A DNA stretch of 32,688 nt from Salinivibrio socompensis S35 (GTDB taxonomy: Bacteria > Pseudomonadota > Gammaproteobacteria > Enterobacterales > Vibrionaceae). The stretch lies in the NCBI RefSeq assembly GCF_000513715.1, contig NZ_AQOD01000060.1, forward strand, positions 1-32,688, given 5' to 3'. How positions within the stretch are numbered: position 1 is the stretch's first letter; each line of letters starts with the position of its first letter. Below, one piece after another: positions 17,651-28,287 of the stretch. A program made the position numbers and the translations under genes. Below the pieces are notes generated by a model. It searched no databases. It was given only the letters and a program-made list of their open reading frames with translations, and was not told where the DNA came from.

Positions 17651-20426
17651 CTACTCTTCGCTACGCCTACATCGCGCGCGAAATGTCTCAATATCAGTGA
17701 TGGGATCAGTGTCCTCTAAGGTGGCATCTTCTTGGTGGTCAGTGCCGCAGCTGTGCATCACCAGTCTATCGGCCGTTCTTGGCTTTAAGGTATTGACGAC
17801 AAAACGCACCATATCCGCGCGGGTCAGTTCGGCCATGGCGTCGGCGACTTGCTCGCGACGTTGGTATTGATAATCTTTGTTGCCAATACTGATCCAGTAA
17901 CGTTGCGCGCGTGCGCGTAGATTGTTATCTGGTTCTCGTATCTGAGCGAGTAGGCTTTGTTTGCTGCTCTGCCAGCGCGATTCGCTCATTTCCAACAGCA
18001 CCATAAAAAAAGCATTCAAAAAATCGTCAATCGCCCCGATTAATAACTCAGGGCCAGCCAATGGAGACTGCACATAGAAAATTAATCCAGGATGGCGATT
18101 GAGGGGTAAATTATTGGCGCCGACCATGTACCCAAGTTGTTGTTTAGTCCGTAACTCGTTAAAAAAGGCGGATGACATCAGGTGGTTGGCTAGCGTATAG
18201 GTGGCGACGGCTTCTGGATCCGTGGACGCGCTTTGATAATACACCAAGAGCGCAGACTCGGCGTGTCCCAGTGTACGCTCATAACTCACGGTGCCAACAC
18301 CGTCGAGCAAGGTAAGCGGTCGTACCGACTCCTGATAAGCTTGCCCTTCCACCCGTAGCATCTTTAACGGTCTCTGCCAGTGTTTGTGCATGGTCAAGGT
18401 GCCAGTTGCCATAGACAAACATATCGACATGGAGGGTGGCGAACATGGCCTCGACAAATTCAGGCAGGTCGCTCAATCTTACTGTCTCTAATGCACTTAA
18501 AAGGGCGTGATACGGCGGATTATTGGGTTGCAGTAAGCCGGTCATACTGTTGTATAGCTGACTGAGTGGTTTATTCTTCTCGGCATTTTCCCAGTTTCGT
18601 TTAAGCTGCCCTTTAATCGTTTCAAACCGTTCTGGATTAAAACTGCGCTGGGTAAACGTATGCAAAATGAGCTTAAGTAGCAAGGACTGCTTGTCGTTAA
18701 AACCACTGAGGGTGAGTGTCACGCCTCCCTGATGGGCATACAAATTGTAATTCATGCCCGCAATTTCGGCTTGATACGCTTGCTCATTCAACGCTTCCAA
18801 GAGCATCTCAACACTGAGCCGAGTCATGACAATATTTTTAACCGTCGCGACCGCATGTGGGCTATCAATCGCAATATAGACATGCCCTTTAGGTACGCGA
18901 AAGTGTGGCTCTTGGCCATGCCAGAGTCGAAAACCGGGCTGTGTCTCGATTAAGCGTGGTACGTCACTTTGGTCGGGATCAACGGGGAGCGGATGCAGTG
19001 CATCGGCAATGTAGGGGTTCGGCTCCGGGAGGGCGAGCGCTGGCGATATATAGTCTGTTTTCCACTGCGCGATTTGCTTAGCTGAAAACTGTTTGACGGA
19101 ATAAGGCGTTTGATACCAGTCTGCTTGCTGATCATGGCTAAAGCCTTTTGCCACCAGCATGATGCGAACGTTATCGACGCTCATATGCTGCAACATGGTT
19201 TGGATCTGCCCGTGGTCGAAACTAGCCATCATATAATCTCCATACAAGAGTTCGGCTGGGGCATAATGATGCATATTCATCACCAACTGACTGACGGTAT
19301 CGATAGGACGGAGCGAGTCTTGATAGTGGAAGGCCAACTCCTGCACTTGTCGTTTTTCCTGATAGCGCCAAGCTTGGACACCTTCTTGTCGAATTAACGC
19401 GATCGCCTGAAAAACGTGGGTGATAATATCGTCGATGTGGCTCAGGCCCAATTCGGTGAGCGCAAAGCCAAGCGTAAACTCGCGAAAATCTCGCCCACTG
19501 ATCCCGCCACCTGCCGAAAGCGTGTTGATATAGCCCTTATTTTTTAACAATGACATCAGGCTGCCAGGTCCTTCATAACCGAGCATATGGGCAATGTAAG
19601 ATAACGGCTTGGTGCGATATTGATCAGGACTTTCAGGCACCGAGAAAGCCAAGGTGAGTTTGCGCACTTCTTTGAGGGGCTCAATGGTCACCCATTGGTG
19701 GCGCTCGGCTTTGGTTACTAGCGGCGCGTTAATGGTAAGCACGGGATAATCATTATTGGCAATCGCGGCAAAATGTTGTTGGGCAAGTGCCTCAAGATCA
19801 TCAAGCGATTGCGGCCCAGTTAGCGCGACTGTCATTAAATTGGCGCTGTAATTGGCGTGATAAAATGCGATCAAATCCTCGCGTATCGACTGACTCTGGC
19901 GGTCAGCCAATGTCTCTACACTCCCGACGGAAAATTTCGCAAATGGGTGCAGCGGATTGATGGTTTCTTTATGAACTTGATAGATACGTCGCACATCATC
20001 ATTGAGCTTCATGCGATATTCTGCGTCAACCGATTGACGTTCTTTATCAACGGCATCGGTGTCGAGGCGCGGTGAAATAAAGAAAGCGCTGAAGCGATCT
20101 AAAGCTGGGGCAAACTGATTGGGACGAATATCGAAAAAGAAGGTGGTATTTTCGGTGCCCGTCCAAGCATTGTTATGGCCACCATGTTGGCTGATAAATC
20201 GCTGAAAATCACCAATCATTGGATAGGACTCTGTGCCCAAAAATAGCATGTGCTCGAGAAAGTGAGCGAGCCCTTGTCGGTCTACCGGATCATGAAAATG
20301 CCCTACATTGACAGACAGGGCAGCGGCACTGCGATGAGCCTGTGGGTCGTTGATCAGTAAAACACGCAATGCATTAGGCAGCGTGATATAACGGTAGTGT
20401 TTGTTGTCGTTCGGGCTGACGTACAC
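17651..20426 (-). CDS. Insulinase-family (M16) zinc metallopeptidase (one frameshift)
   Basis: About 924 residues once an extra A in an AAA run (plus-strand 18363-18365) is removed, which joins HAQTLAETVK to MLRVEGQAYQ. The inverted zinc motif HFLEH (H55, E58, H59) sits in GLAHFLEHMLFLGTESYP, followed by the substrate-cleft segment HGGHNNAWTGTENT. The architecture is four M16 repeats, as in protease III and insulin-degrading enzyme. No signal peptide is present, unlike periplasmic E. coli protease III, so a cytoplasmic location is likely. I place the start at GTG 20426, with AAGTGAG 6 bp upstream; TTG 20432 is possible. Substrates are unknown; peptide turnover is likely. Confidence 0.88.
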
Positions 20427-20568
20427 AAGCAACTCACTTTTAAAGTAAATAAGTTAAGGTTAAGTATGACTACCAGTGACCAGAGTCGCAAATGTCTTAT
20501 TTGGTCTTTGGTGTTTTACCTTGGTAGCATGCAGCCAATCTCAGTATAGAAGTGTGGGTATTAACGCG

Positions 20569-21054
20569 ATGAAATTGATCATAATGCGTCACGGCGAAGC
20601 ACAAGCTTTTGCGGCCAGTGATAGCGAACGCGGGTTGACCGCGCATGGCGAGCAACAGAGCCAACAAATGGCGACCTGGCTCAATCAACAGCTTGAAGGA
20701 CAGACCCTGGATAAAGTGCTTGTCAGTCCTTATTTGCGTGCTCAGCAAACATGGCAGGCATGTGCGCCTTTGTTACCCATCGCTGACGAGGTCATCACGG
20801 AAGAAGATATTACCCCTTATGGACAAAGTGATCGGATCCACGCATATTTAAGCGCCATGATAGAGGTTGAAAAGCCTGGCGTTATCTTGGTGATCTCGCA
20901 TTTGCCATTAGTGGGTTATTTGACCAATGAGTGGGTGAAAGAGGGCCAGGCGCCGATGTTCGCCACCTCGGCTATGGCAATCATTGATGTTGATACGGCG
21001 ACGCAACAGGCATCACTGGACACCCTTATGTCTCCGCGTCAGCTCGGCCGCTAA
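20569..21054 (+). CDS. sixA: Phosphohistidine phosphatase SixA
   Basis: A 161-residue histidine-phosphatase-superfamily protein. The catalytic RHG motif is at 7-9 ([14 protein letters not shown]) with H8 as nucleophile, [10 protein letters not shown] follows, and the second catalytic histidine H111 lies in [15 protein letters not shown]. SixA removes phosphate from histidines of phosphotransfer proteins such as the nitrogen PTS protein NPr. I place the start at the ATG giving MKLIIMRHG, which matches E. coli SixA; the ribosome-binding site is weak. The frame stays open for 31 codons upstream from a GTG and encodes a lipoprotein-signal-like stretch, probably by chance. Confidence 0.92.
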   Translation: MKLIIMRHGEAQAFAASDSERGLTAHGEQQSQQMATWLNQQLEGQTLDKVLVSPYLRAQQTWQACAPLLPIADEVITEEDITPYGQSDRIHAYLSAMIEVEKPGVILVISHLPLVGYLTNEWVKEGQAPMFATSAMAIIDVDTATQQASLDTLMSPRQLGR

Positions 21055-21580
21055 CGATCAGGCACTTCAATTAATACCAAGAGGGCGGCATCGCCACCAA
21101 ACTCGCGTGGCGCTTGATGAAATGCCATCACACTGGGGTGCTGGGCGAGCCAGAGGGGGATTTTCTCTTTAAGGATGCCTGTGCCGATACCGTGCATCAC
21201 ACTGGCACAGCCGGTCCCCTCTTTGACGCACGCGGCGAGCATCGCCCCGAGCTCTCGCTTTGCCTCAGTTTGGGTCATGCCATGCAAATCTAAATAGATA
21301 TCGGGCACATAGACGCCACGACGAAGCCGTTTGACTTCGTATTTAGAGACGTCTTGCCGTGCATATTGCATGGGCCTGATTCAGTTAAAAGTGGCTCAAA
21401 CTGATCGGAGAAATAAAAGGCATTATCGCTACTTTGGCGCTCAAACTGACGCTGTTTACGTGGCTTGCTCATCTGGCGTTGTGGCGGGTTTATGGTATCC
21501 TGCTTCAACTTTTTTGCGCCTTTGACGGCATCACGGAATAGCGCCAAATCCTCTTCCGTCATCGATGGTTTTTGGCTCAT
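21051..21580 (-). CDS. smrB: Ribosome rescue endonuclease SmrB (one frameshift)
   Basis: Smr-domain nuclease that cuts mRNA between collided ribosomes so tmRNA can act. N-terminal part: [20 protein letters not shown], then a [19 protein letters not shown] segment. The C-terminal Smr domain has the LDLHG motif, [20 protein letters not shown] and [12 protein letters not shown]. The frame breaks after ESGP; one missing C in the GGCCC run (plus-strand 21372-21376) restores [19 protein letters not shown]. The repaired length is about 176 residues (183 in E. coli). Start at ATG 21580 ([11 protein letters not shown]). Its stop codon overlaps that of sixA by 4 bp, and the genes are divergent from prmB. 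Confidence 0.92.
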
Positions 21581-21700
21581 GAAAAACTGTCTCCGAGGTA
21601 ATAGGCTCATTGTACAATCAGCCGACTCAAAATGCTGCTTATTGTACTTACCTGGCGTCAAAGGGCGACCCTAAATTGCATGAAGCCGATGGAGGCCAAT

Positions 21701-22633
21701 GTGGATACGATTTTTACTGAAGAAGTGGTCAGTGAGTTACATACGCTACAAGATATGCTGCGCTGGACAGTCAGTCGTTTCAATGCGGCAGGGCTGTTTT
21801 ACGGGCATGGCACGGACAATGCGTGGGATGAGGCGGTGCAGCTAGTGTTACCCACACTTTATCTGCCCGTTGATGTGCCGTCAGAAACCCGTTTTTCTCG
21901 CCTAACCACCAGTGAAAAGCATCGTATTGTTGAGCGTGTAATTGCGCGGATTAACGATAAAACGCCGGTCGCGTATTTGACCAACAAAGCCTACTTCTGT
22001 GGGTTAGAGTTCTTTGTGGATGAACGGGTATTGGTGCCTCGCTCCCCGATAGGCGAGCTGATTCAACAAGAGTTTACCGGCATTTTGCCACACGCACCGA
22101 ACCGAATCATGGATTTGTGTACCGGCAGTGGTTGTATCGCGATAGCCTGTGCCTATGCCTTCCCGGATGCAGAGATCGATGCGGTGGACATTTCCACCGA
22201 TGCGCTTGATGTCGCCGAAATCAATATTCAGGATCATGGTTTGGAAGAACAGGTGATCCCAATCCGTTCCGACCTACTGAAAGATGTGCCGCAAGATAAA
22301 TACGACTTAATTGTGAGCAATCCGCCTTATGTGGACGCGGAAGATATGGATGACTTACCGGATGAGTTTCGCCATGAACCGGAGCTGGGCCTCGCCGCGG
22401 GCACGGATGGATTGAAATTGGTGCGCCGAATGCTTGCTAACGCGCCGGATTATCTCAGCGAAGACGGTGTGCTGATTTGTGAAGTGGGTAACTCCATGGT
22501 GCATATGCAAGAGCAATATGGCCACTTGCCATTGCATTGGCTTGAGTTCGAGCAGGGAGGCCATGGCGTCTTTATGATGACGCGCCAAGATCTCATGGCG
22601 TGTGCTGATGAGTTTGCTCTTTATCGCGATTAA
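21701..22633 (+). CDS. prmB: 50S ribosomal protein L3 glutamine methyltransferase PrmB
   Basis: A 310-residue SAM-dependent methyltransferase, identical in length to E. coli PrmB, which N5-methylates a glutamine of ribosomal protein L3. The SAM-binding motif [18 protein letters not shown] starts at about 138, and the catalytic NPPY is at 207-210 ([13 protein letters not shown]). The N-terminal [20 protein letters not shown] is diagnostic for PrmB versus PrmC. I choose GTG 21701 as start: GGAGG lies 5 bp upstream, and the resulting start VDTIFTEE aligns with MDKIFVDE of E. coli. Upstream in-frame starts would run into the smrB promoter region. Confidence 0.95.
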   Translation: MDTIFTEEVVSELHTLQDMLRWTVSRFNAAGLFYGHGTDNAWDEAVQLVLPTLYLPVDVPSETRFSRLTTSEKHRIVERVIARINDKTPVAYLTNKAYFCGLEFFVDERVLVPRSPIGELIQQEFTGILPHAPNRIMDLCTGSGCIAIACAYAFPDAEIDAVDISTDALDVAEINIQDHGLEEQVIPIRSDLLKDVPQDKYDLIVSNPPYVDAEDMDDLPDEFRHEPELGLAAGTDGLKLVRRMLANAPDYLSEDGVLICEVGNSMVHMQEQYGHLPLHWLEFEQGGHGVFMMTRQDLMACADEFALYRD

Positions 22634-22653
22634 TCGAAGCATCGTGGACTGAC

Positions 22654-22690
22654 ACACAAACAAGCCAGCCACGTGCTGGCTTGTTTGTGT
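22654..22690. terminator. Long perfect hairpin after prmB, probable terminator
   Basis: A perfect 16-bp stem (22654-22669 with 22675-22690) and a CACGT loop. The 3' arm (GCTTGTTTGTGT) is itself U-rich, but no extra T-tract follows. It lies 20 bp after prmB and separates it from aroC. It could act as a weak terminator or an RNA stabiliser. Confidence 0.65.
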
Positions 22691-22739
22691 CTGGCGCAGG
22701 TAACTTTTGTTGCAGCGCTTTGGTTGTGGTTTATGGTTT

Positions 22740-22791
22740 TTTTTGCGTCTTTAGTCGCTTTGTGGTTAATTGCTAACAAAGTACGCAAAAA
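22740..22791 (+). promoter_or_regulatory. Nested inverted repeat in the aroC upstream region
   Basis: TTTTTGCGT (22740-22748) pairs with ACGCAAAAA (22783-22791), and inside it CTTTGT (22758-22763) pairs with ACAAAG (22776-22781). The structure ends 34 bp before the aroC ATG. It could be an operator pair or a leader hairpin; I recognise no known riboswitch or binding motif. Confidence 0.4.
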
Positions 22792-22825
22792 CATAACAAT
22801 GCTCATCGGGTAAGTAGAGGAAGGC

Positions 22826-23887
22826 ATGGCAGGCAATACGATCGGACAAATTTTTCGCGTCACCACCTTTGGAGAAAGCCATGGCGTGGCGTTAGGCGCC
22901 ATTATTGATGGCTGCCCGCCAGGGCTTGAGCTTACTGAAGCGGATATGCAGCAGGATCTGGACCGCCGCCGGCCTGGTACCTCTAAGTACACCACGCAGC
23001 GTCGTGAACCTGATACAGTCAAGATTCTCTCGGGCGTGTTTGAGGGCCAAACCACGGGCACATCGATTGGTTTGATGATTGAAAACACCGATCAACGCTC
23101 AAAAGACTACTCCAAAATCAAAGATGTGTTTCGTCCAGGGCATGCTGACTTCACCTATCACCATAAATATGGCGTCCGTGATTATCGTGGTGGCGGTCGT
23201 TCGTCGGCGCGTGAAACGGCCATGCGCGTGGCAGCCGGTGCGGTGGCTAAAAAGTACCTTGCGCAAGAGCACGGCATTCAAGTGCGTGCTTATTTGGCGC
23301 AAATGGGCGAGGTCACCATCGATACCGTCGATTGGGCGCAAGTTGAGCAAAACCCTTTCTTTTGCCCGGATGCGAACAAACTGGATGAATTGGATGCGCT
23401 GATCCGCCAGCTGAAAAAAGACGGAGATTCCATTGGCGCTAAGCTCACTGTGGTGGCAGAGAACCTTCCGGTGGGCCTTGGCGAGCCGGTGTTTGACCGT
23501 TTAGATGCCGACATTGCTCATGCGCTGATGGGGATCAACGCAGTGAAAGGGGTTGAAATTGGTGATGGTTTTGACGTCGTCAATCAGCGTGGCAGTGAAC
23601 ATCGCGATGAAATTCACCCGGACGGGTTTGCCTCAAACCATGCGGGGGGCATTCTTGGTGGGATCTCTTCAGGCCAGCCGCTGGTTGCGCACTTGGCGTT
23701 AAAGCCTACCTCTAGCATCACAGTACCGGGCAAGAGTATTGATGTTCACGGTGAATCGGCGGATGTAGTGACGCGTGGCCGTCATGATCCTTGTGTGGGG
23801 ATCCGTGCGGTGCCGATTGCCGAAGCCATGGTGGCGATTGTGCTGATGGATCACTTACTCCGCCATCGCGGGCAAGTCGGCGGTTAA
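22826..23887 (+). CDS. aroC: Chorismate synthase AroC
   Basis: A 353-residue enzyme for the last step of the shikimate pathway, turning EPSP into chorismate with reduced FMN. The N-terminal [20 protein letters not shown] is the family start, with GESHG at 16-20. [20 protein letters not shown] carries the active-site histidine near 106, followed by [19 protein letters not shown], and the C-terminal [17 protein letters not shown] is intact. GAGGAAGGC precedes the ATG at good spacing. Length is close to E. coli (361). Cytoplasmic and normally essential without aromatic supplements. Confidence 0.97.
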   Translation: MAGNTIGQIFRVTTFGESHGVALGAIIDGCPPGLELTEADMQQDLDRRRPGTSKYTTQRREPDTVKILSGVFEGQTTGTSIGLMIENTDQRSKDYSKIKDVFRPGHADFTYHHKYGVRDYRGGGRSSARETAMRVAAGAVAKKYLAQEHGIQVRAYLAQMGEVTIDTVDWAQVEQNPFFCPDANKLDELDALIRQLKKDGDSIGAKLTVVAENLPVGLGEPVFDRLDADIAHALMGINAVKGVEIGDGFDVVNQRGSEHRDEIHPDGFASNHAGGILGGISSGQPLVAHLALKPTSSITVPGKSIDVHGESADVVTRGRHDPCVGIRAVPIAEAMVAIVLMDHLLRHRGQVGG

Positions 23888-23941
23888 TAACGTCTCTGCT
23901 AAGCAACGGCCTCATTTTTATATTATTATTGATTAACTCTC

Positions 23942-23970
23942 CCCGCCATTCGCTGGCGGGCATGTTTGTA
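23942..23970 (+). terminator. Weak terminator-like hairpin after aroC
   Basis: Stem CCCGCCA with TGGCGGG and a TTCGC loop, followed by CATGTTTGTAATT. The stem is GC-rich but the T-tract is poor. It ends just before the epmC start. Confidence 0.55.
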
Positions 23971-23980
23971 ATTCTTCACT

Positions 23981-24527
23981 ATGACCCATGATTATCACGA
24001 TTTAATCCGACTGTTTAACCATACCTTTCTAGCGGCATATAACACCGAACTCTTGCTCGGTGGCGATGAACCCATTTATTTACCTGCGGATCAGAACCAC
24101 CCGCATCACCGGGTGATCTTTGCGCGTGGCTTTTTTGCCTCGGCACTGCACGAAATTGCACATTGGACCATTGCCGGTGAAAAGCGTCGTCAGCTGGAAG
24201 ATTATGGTTATTGGTATCAGCCCGATGGCCGAGATGCGCACACCCAAGCGGCGTTTGAGGCAGTCGAAGTAAAGCCACAAGCGATTGAGTGGATCCTTGC
24301 TGCAAGCTGTGGTTTTCGTTTTCAAGTGAGTTGCGACAACGTAAGTGGCGTGGAACCCGATCGCCATGCCTTTGCGCATAAAGTTCGTCAGCAAGTCATG
24401 GATTATTTATCTAGCGCAGAGGCAAGCCCGGCTTTGCCCGTGCGCGCCAAGCCGTTTTCTGATATCCTTGCGAGACTTTTACGGTGTCTCTGCTCTGGGG
24501 CCCGATGACTTTACGTTGCCCAGCTAA
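23981..24527 (+). CDS. epmC: Elongation factor P hydroxylase EpmC (frameshift near the end)
   Basis: A YfcM/EpmC-family protein of about 181 residues that hydroxylates the beta-lysylated lysine of EF-P. The metal-binding motif HEIAH is at 57-61 in GFFASALHEIAHWTIAGEKR, followed by YGYWYQPDGRDAHTQAAFE and VSCDNVSGVEPDRHAF, all close to E. coli YfcM. One extra base at 24476-24480 (CTTTT) sends the frame to an early stop. Removing it gives the family ending YGVSALGPDDFTLPS and a TAA at 24525-24527. The ATG at 23981 has no strong ribosome-binding site. yfcL follows after 10 bp. Confidence 0.93.
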
Positions 24528-24537
24528 GGTTAATAAA

Positions 24538-24816
24538 ATGAAAGTTCAAGATTATGAAGCACGTATTTTGGCATTAATCGATGAGATGGTTGATACCGCC
24601 TCAGACGATGAATTATTTGCGAGTGGCTATTTACGCGGTCACGTCTCGCTTGCGGCAGCAGATTGTGAGTTAGAGGGCATCGATGAGGTGGCGTCATTAA
24701 AAGCGCGCGTGGATACCAGCCTGTCTAAAAATGCGAGTGAGCTTTCGCCAGGCGATCAACGCCTAGTCGGCGCGCTATGGGATTTGCTTCAGCAACAAGT
24801 TGAAAAAAACGCCTAG
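24538..24816 (+). CDS. yfcL: YfcL family protein
   Basis: A 92-residue acidic, helical cytoplasmic protein. The start MKVQDYEARILALIDEMVDT is followed by ASDDELFASGYLRGHVSLAA, which nearly matches E. coli YfcL (92 residues), and ELSPGDQRLVGALWDLLQQQ ends it. The start is taken at the ATG after TAAGG; longer in-frame starts would lie inside epmC. No function is established. Its partners epmC upstream and mnmC downstream modify translation components, which hints at but does not show a related role. Confidence 0.9.
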   Translation: MKVQDYEARILALIDEMVDTASDDELFASGYLRGHVSLAAADCELEGIDEVASLKARVDTSLSKNASELSPGDQRLVGALWDLLQQQVEKNA

Positions 24817-24823
24817 CTCTTCA

Positions 24824-24851
24824 ATATAGCTATTCTCATATAGCTATTCTC
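24824..24851 (+). repeat. Tandem 14-bp direct repeat after yfcL
   Basis: Two exact copies of ATATAGCTATTCTC lie end to end, followed by a third partial ATATAG. It sits in the intergenic space before the terminator and carries no open reading frame. Confidence 0.85.
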
Positions 24852-24895
24852 AATATAGATCCTTTCAATGCCCGCTCAGTGGTATTCGTCATTAT

Positions 24896-24930
24896 CAAGC
24901 CATCGCATTAACGATGGCTTGGTTGTGTTT
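24896..24930 (+). terminator. Terminator of the epmC-yfcL unit
   Basis: A perfect 10-bp stem, CAAGCCATCG with CGATGGCTTG, and a CATTAA loop, followed by GTTGTGTTT. It lies between the converging yfcL and mnmC genes. Confidence 0.8.
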
Positions 24931-24953
24931 ACCGATGTATTGGTGACGGCTTG

Positions 24954-26953
24954 CTACACCGCTTTACCTTTTAATAACTTGCGGACCCACATTCGTCCAG
25001 GGTGCAGGGTGTCGAGTACTGACTGAGACAAGGGTAAAGGCTCACCACACAACTGAGCGGCGAGGATTTCTGCCGCCAGCGGTGCCGAAGTGAGGCCACG
25101 AGAGCCTAGCCCAAGTAAGCAAAATAGTCCGGGGTAGATAGGTACCGAACCCGCTTTTTCTTTGTCTGTTTGCAGGCTTTGGTAGGCGGATACCAGAGCC
25201 GTGTAGTCACACACATTGCCAACAAACGGCAAGTGGTCGCGACTGGCACAGCGCACCCCCACGCGTCCTGTTTTGGCAACAGGCACATGATGTGCCCAAT
25301 TGGTATCAATGCAATCTGTTAAGCGCTGCTGGTTTTCAACTTGATCGGCAGATTGGAATGCTAGGTCTGCATTATTGCGTCCATAACTCGCCCCTAAACA
25401 ATGCTCGCCAGCCTGATTCGCAGGGGTGAGATACCCCTCGAAACACAACACGGTATTGAGCGCACTCAGATCGGCATTGGTCGGGACATGACTGACTTGA
25501 CCACGTACCGGATAAACGGGTAGGGGCGCCGTTTGCTCAAAGCGGTTTGATTGATGGCCATTGGCGATAATCACGTTTTGATGGAACACATCACCGATTG
25601 AGGTGTTTAGTGTCCAGCCTTATCGGTTTGAGTCAGTGTCTCGACTTGGCAGTCAAAGTGAGCGCAAAACTGCTCCTGTTCTTGCGCGGCATCAATCACG
25701 CCAGTGGTAAACTGTTGTGGGCTGAGCCAGCCACCAAGCGGATAAAAAACGCCGGCATGCCCCGTTTCTATTCCCACTTTTTGTGTCACTGCGTCTTGGC
25801 TTACACGCATCACCAGTGGCTCAGGAAAGCCGCCGTTGAGCATTTTCTCGAGCTTGGAGGCGCTTTTCTCGTTATAGCCTAGTTGGGTGACCCCACACCA
25901 GTCGTGTTCAAAGGCGATACCTCGCTCGGCATGTTGGCGAATAAACTGCCGAGAAAATAAAAAGGCCGGTGCGAAAAATTGGCTCAAGTTATCGTTGTTG
26001 CCATTGAGTAGCGGATAAATTGCGCCTTGATGATTTCCTGACGCGCCCGCCGCTGGGTGCGGGTCTTGGCAATAAAGCGTGACTTGCTTGCCCCGTTGAA
26101 GTAATGCGGTAATCAAGGCTGCACTAGCAATGCCGCCGCCAATAATGGCAATGTCATCCGCTTTTGAGGCGGGGATGCGCGCATACCAAGGTGGGTGGCT
26201 GGCAGTGGCTTGGCGGGCAGGCAAAGCGCCAGCCAGCATTTCGCGCTTGTGACCAAAGCCTTTTACCTTTTTCATCTCAAAGCCGGCGTCGATCAGTCCG
26301 CGTCGCACGAAGCCGGCTGCGGTGAAAGTCGCGCAGGTGCAATGTTCGTGCGCAAGCCTTGCCATGCCATTAAATAAATCCTGGTTCCACATGTCAGGGT
26401 TTTTGCTCGGGGCAAATCCATCTAAGTACCACGCATCAACAATCCCTTCCTGACCTGTAGGTACTTGTGGTAACCAATCTTTAATATCCCCAAACCATAA
26501 ATCGAGTGTAATCTGACCTTGAGCGAATACAATACGTTGACAACCCTCTAGCGGTAAGGGGTAATGGGCGCGAAGCTGTTCAGCGTATACCGCAAGCTCT
26601 TGCCATGCTTGATGCGCACGCGCGAGATCATCTACGGTCAAGGGATACTTTTCAAAACTGATAAAGTGGAGGTGCGTGACGGTGCTATCAAGGTTAGCAT
26701 GGCGAAATTGGTCAAAGGTGTGCCATGTGGCGAGAAAGTTTAGTCCGGTCCCAAATCCGGTTTCTGCGATCACAAAGCGTGACGCGGATGCCGTGTGCCA
26801 ACGTTCGGGCAACTGGTTTTGCGCCAGAAACACGTAGCGAGTCTCAGCCAAGCCGTCGTGATTGGAAAAGTAGACGTCGTCGAACTGATCAGCCACAGGC
26901 GTACCTGTATCATTCCAGCTGATTTTTGCATGGTCGATTGAGGGAGTGCTCAC
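24954..26953 (-). CDS. mnmC: Bifunctional tRNA wobble-uridine modification enzyme MnmC (one frameshift)
   Basis: Two-domain enzyme completing the mnm5s2U modification at tRNA position 34. The N-terminal methyltransferase has [17 protein letters not shown] at about 61-77 and [20 protein letters not shown]. The C-terminal FAD oxidoreductase begins with [14 protein letters not shown] at about 267-280 and ends with [20 protein letters not shown]. The frame breaks at about 25616-25622, where DKAG-His-stop should run on as [16 protein letters not shown]; one base is missing. The repaired length is about 666 residues (668 in E. coli). I choose the GTG at 26953 ([20 protein letters not shown]) because it aligns with the E. 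coli start and GAGG lies just upstream. Confidence 0.94.
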
Positions 26954-27004
26954 AAATGCCTCATACACAGGAAAGAGAAGATGGAAATTGTACTGATAGA
27001 AAGG

Positions 27005-27027
27005 AAAGCTGACCACTTATCAGCTTT
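27005..27027. promoter_or_regulatory. Perfect inverted repeat in the mnmC-fabB promoter region
   Basis: AAAGCTGA and TCAGCTTT form a perfect 8-bp inverted repeat with a 7-bp spacer, 45 bp before the fabB ATG. fabB is controlled by FadR (activator) and FabR (repressor) in relatives. The site does not match the FadR core well and only loosely resembles the FabR pattern. It is a candidate operator with no assigned protein. Confidence 0.45.
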
Positions 27028-27072
27028 AAAAACGCTATCATCCACTGCGAAATTAACGTCTAGGAAAGAATC

Positions 27073-28287
27073 ATGAAACGAGCTGTCATTACAGGCATGG
27101 GGATTGTTTCCAGTATTGGTAACAACGTCAAAGAAGTGCTGGAGTCGCTCAAAGCGGGAAAATCTGGCATTAACTTCTCTCAGCAGTTTGCAGATATGAA
27201 ACTGCGTAGCAATGTTTGGGGGGATCTCAAACTTAACCCAGCCGACCATATTGATCGTAAAAAAATGCGCTTTATGGGGGACGCGGCTGGCTTCGCCTAT
27301 TTGGCTATGGAGCAGGCGATTGAAGACTCAGGCTTAGCCCCTGAGCAAGTTTCTAATCCGAGAACGGGCCTGGTTGCCGGTTCAGGAGGTGCGTCATCGG
27401 TCAACCAAGTCACCGCGGTTGATACCTTACGCGAGAAAGGTGTAAAACGCGTCGGCCCTTATATGGTGCCACGTACTATGTCATCCACGGTCTCTGCGTG
27501 CTTGGCGACCCCGTTTCAAATTAAAGGGGTCAACTATACCATGAGCTCCGCCTGTGCGACGTCGGCACACTGTATTGGTCATGCGCTTGAGCTTATTCAG
27601 TTAGGTAAACAAGACGTCGTCTTTGCTGGTGGCGGTGAAGAGCTTGATTGGTCGCTGACCATGATGTTTGACGCCATGGGCGCCCTATCAACTAAATACA
27701 ACGATGATCCACAAAAAGCGTCACGTACCTATGATGCCGATCGCGATGGTTTCGTGATTTCTGGTGGTGGCGGTATGCTGGTGGTTGAAGAGCTTGAGCA
27801 TGCGCTAGCGCGTGGTGCCACCATTTATGGTGAAATTGTCGGTTATGGTGCAACTTCTGACGGCTATGATATGGTCGCGCCATCCGGGGAAGGGGCGATG
27901 CGCTGTATGAACATGGCGATGCAAGATGTTGATGGCGAGGTGGATTATATCAACACCCACGGTACTTCAACTCCAGTCGGTGATGTTAAAGAACTCGGTG
28001 CCATCCAAGAAGTCTTTGCTGGTAAGAGCCCTGCCATTTCGGCGACCAAGTCGATGACCGGTCACGCACTCGGTGCGGCTGGGGCGCATGAAGCCATTTA
28101 CTCGACGCTAATGCTTGAGCACGGCTTTGTCGCGCCAAGTATCAATGTTGATAACTTGGATCCGGCCGCTGATGGGCTAGATATTGTGACTCAGCCACGT
28201 GAGCAAGCACTTACTCGTGTGATGTCAAACAGCTTCGGGTTTGGCGGCACCAATGCCACCTTGGTGATTGAAAAATATCGCGGCTAA
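27073..28287 (+). CDS. fabB: Beta-ketoacyl-ACP synthase I FabB
   Basis: A 404-residue elongating ketosynthase needed for unsaturated fatty acid synthesis. The catalytic triad is complete: C161 in [17 protein letters not shown]296 in [14 protein letters not shown] and H331 in [15 protein letters not shown]. The N-terminal [18 protein letters not shown] is the family start. AGGAAAG precedes the ATG at good spacing. It is transcribed away from mnmC and followed by a structured 3' UTR and strong terminator. In vibrios fabB is activated by FadR, and its 3' UTR yields the FarS sRNA. Confidence 0.97.
   Translation: MKRAVITGMGIVSSIGNNVKEVLESLKAGKSGINFSQQFADMKLRSNVWGDLKLNPADHIDRKKMRFMGDAAGFAYLAMEQAIEDSGLAPEQVSNPRTGLVAGSGGASSVNQVTAVDTLREKGVKRVGPYMVPRTMSSTVSACLATPFQIKGVNYTMSSACATSAHCIGHALELIQLGKQDVVFAGGGEELDWSLTMMFDAMGALSTKYNDDPQKASRTYDADRDGFVISGGGGMLVVEELEHALARGATIYGEIVGYGATSDGYDMVAPSGEGAMRCMNMAMQDVDGEVDYINTHGTSTPVGDVKELGAIQEVFAGKSPAISATKSMTGHALGAAGAHEAIYSTLMLEHGFVAPSINVDNLDPAADGLDIVTQPREQALTRVMSNSFGFGGTNATLVIEKYRG

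Noticed and set aside
23718-23991. Open frames on both strands overlapping the end of aroC
   Set aside because: They are shadows of the conserved AroC C-terminus and contain no family motif.
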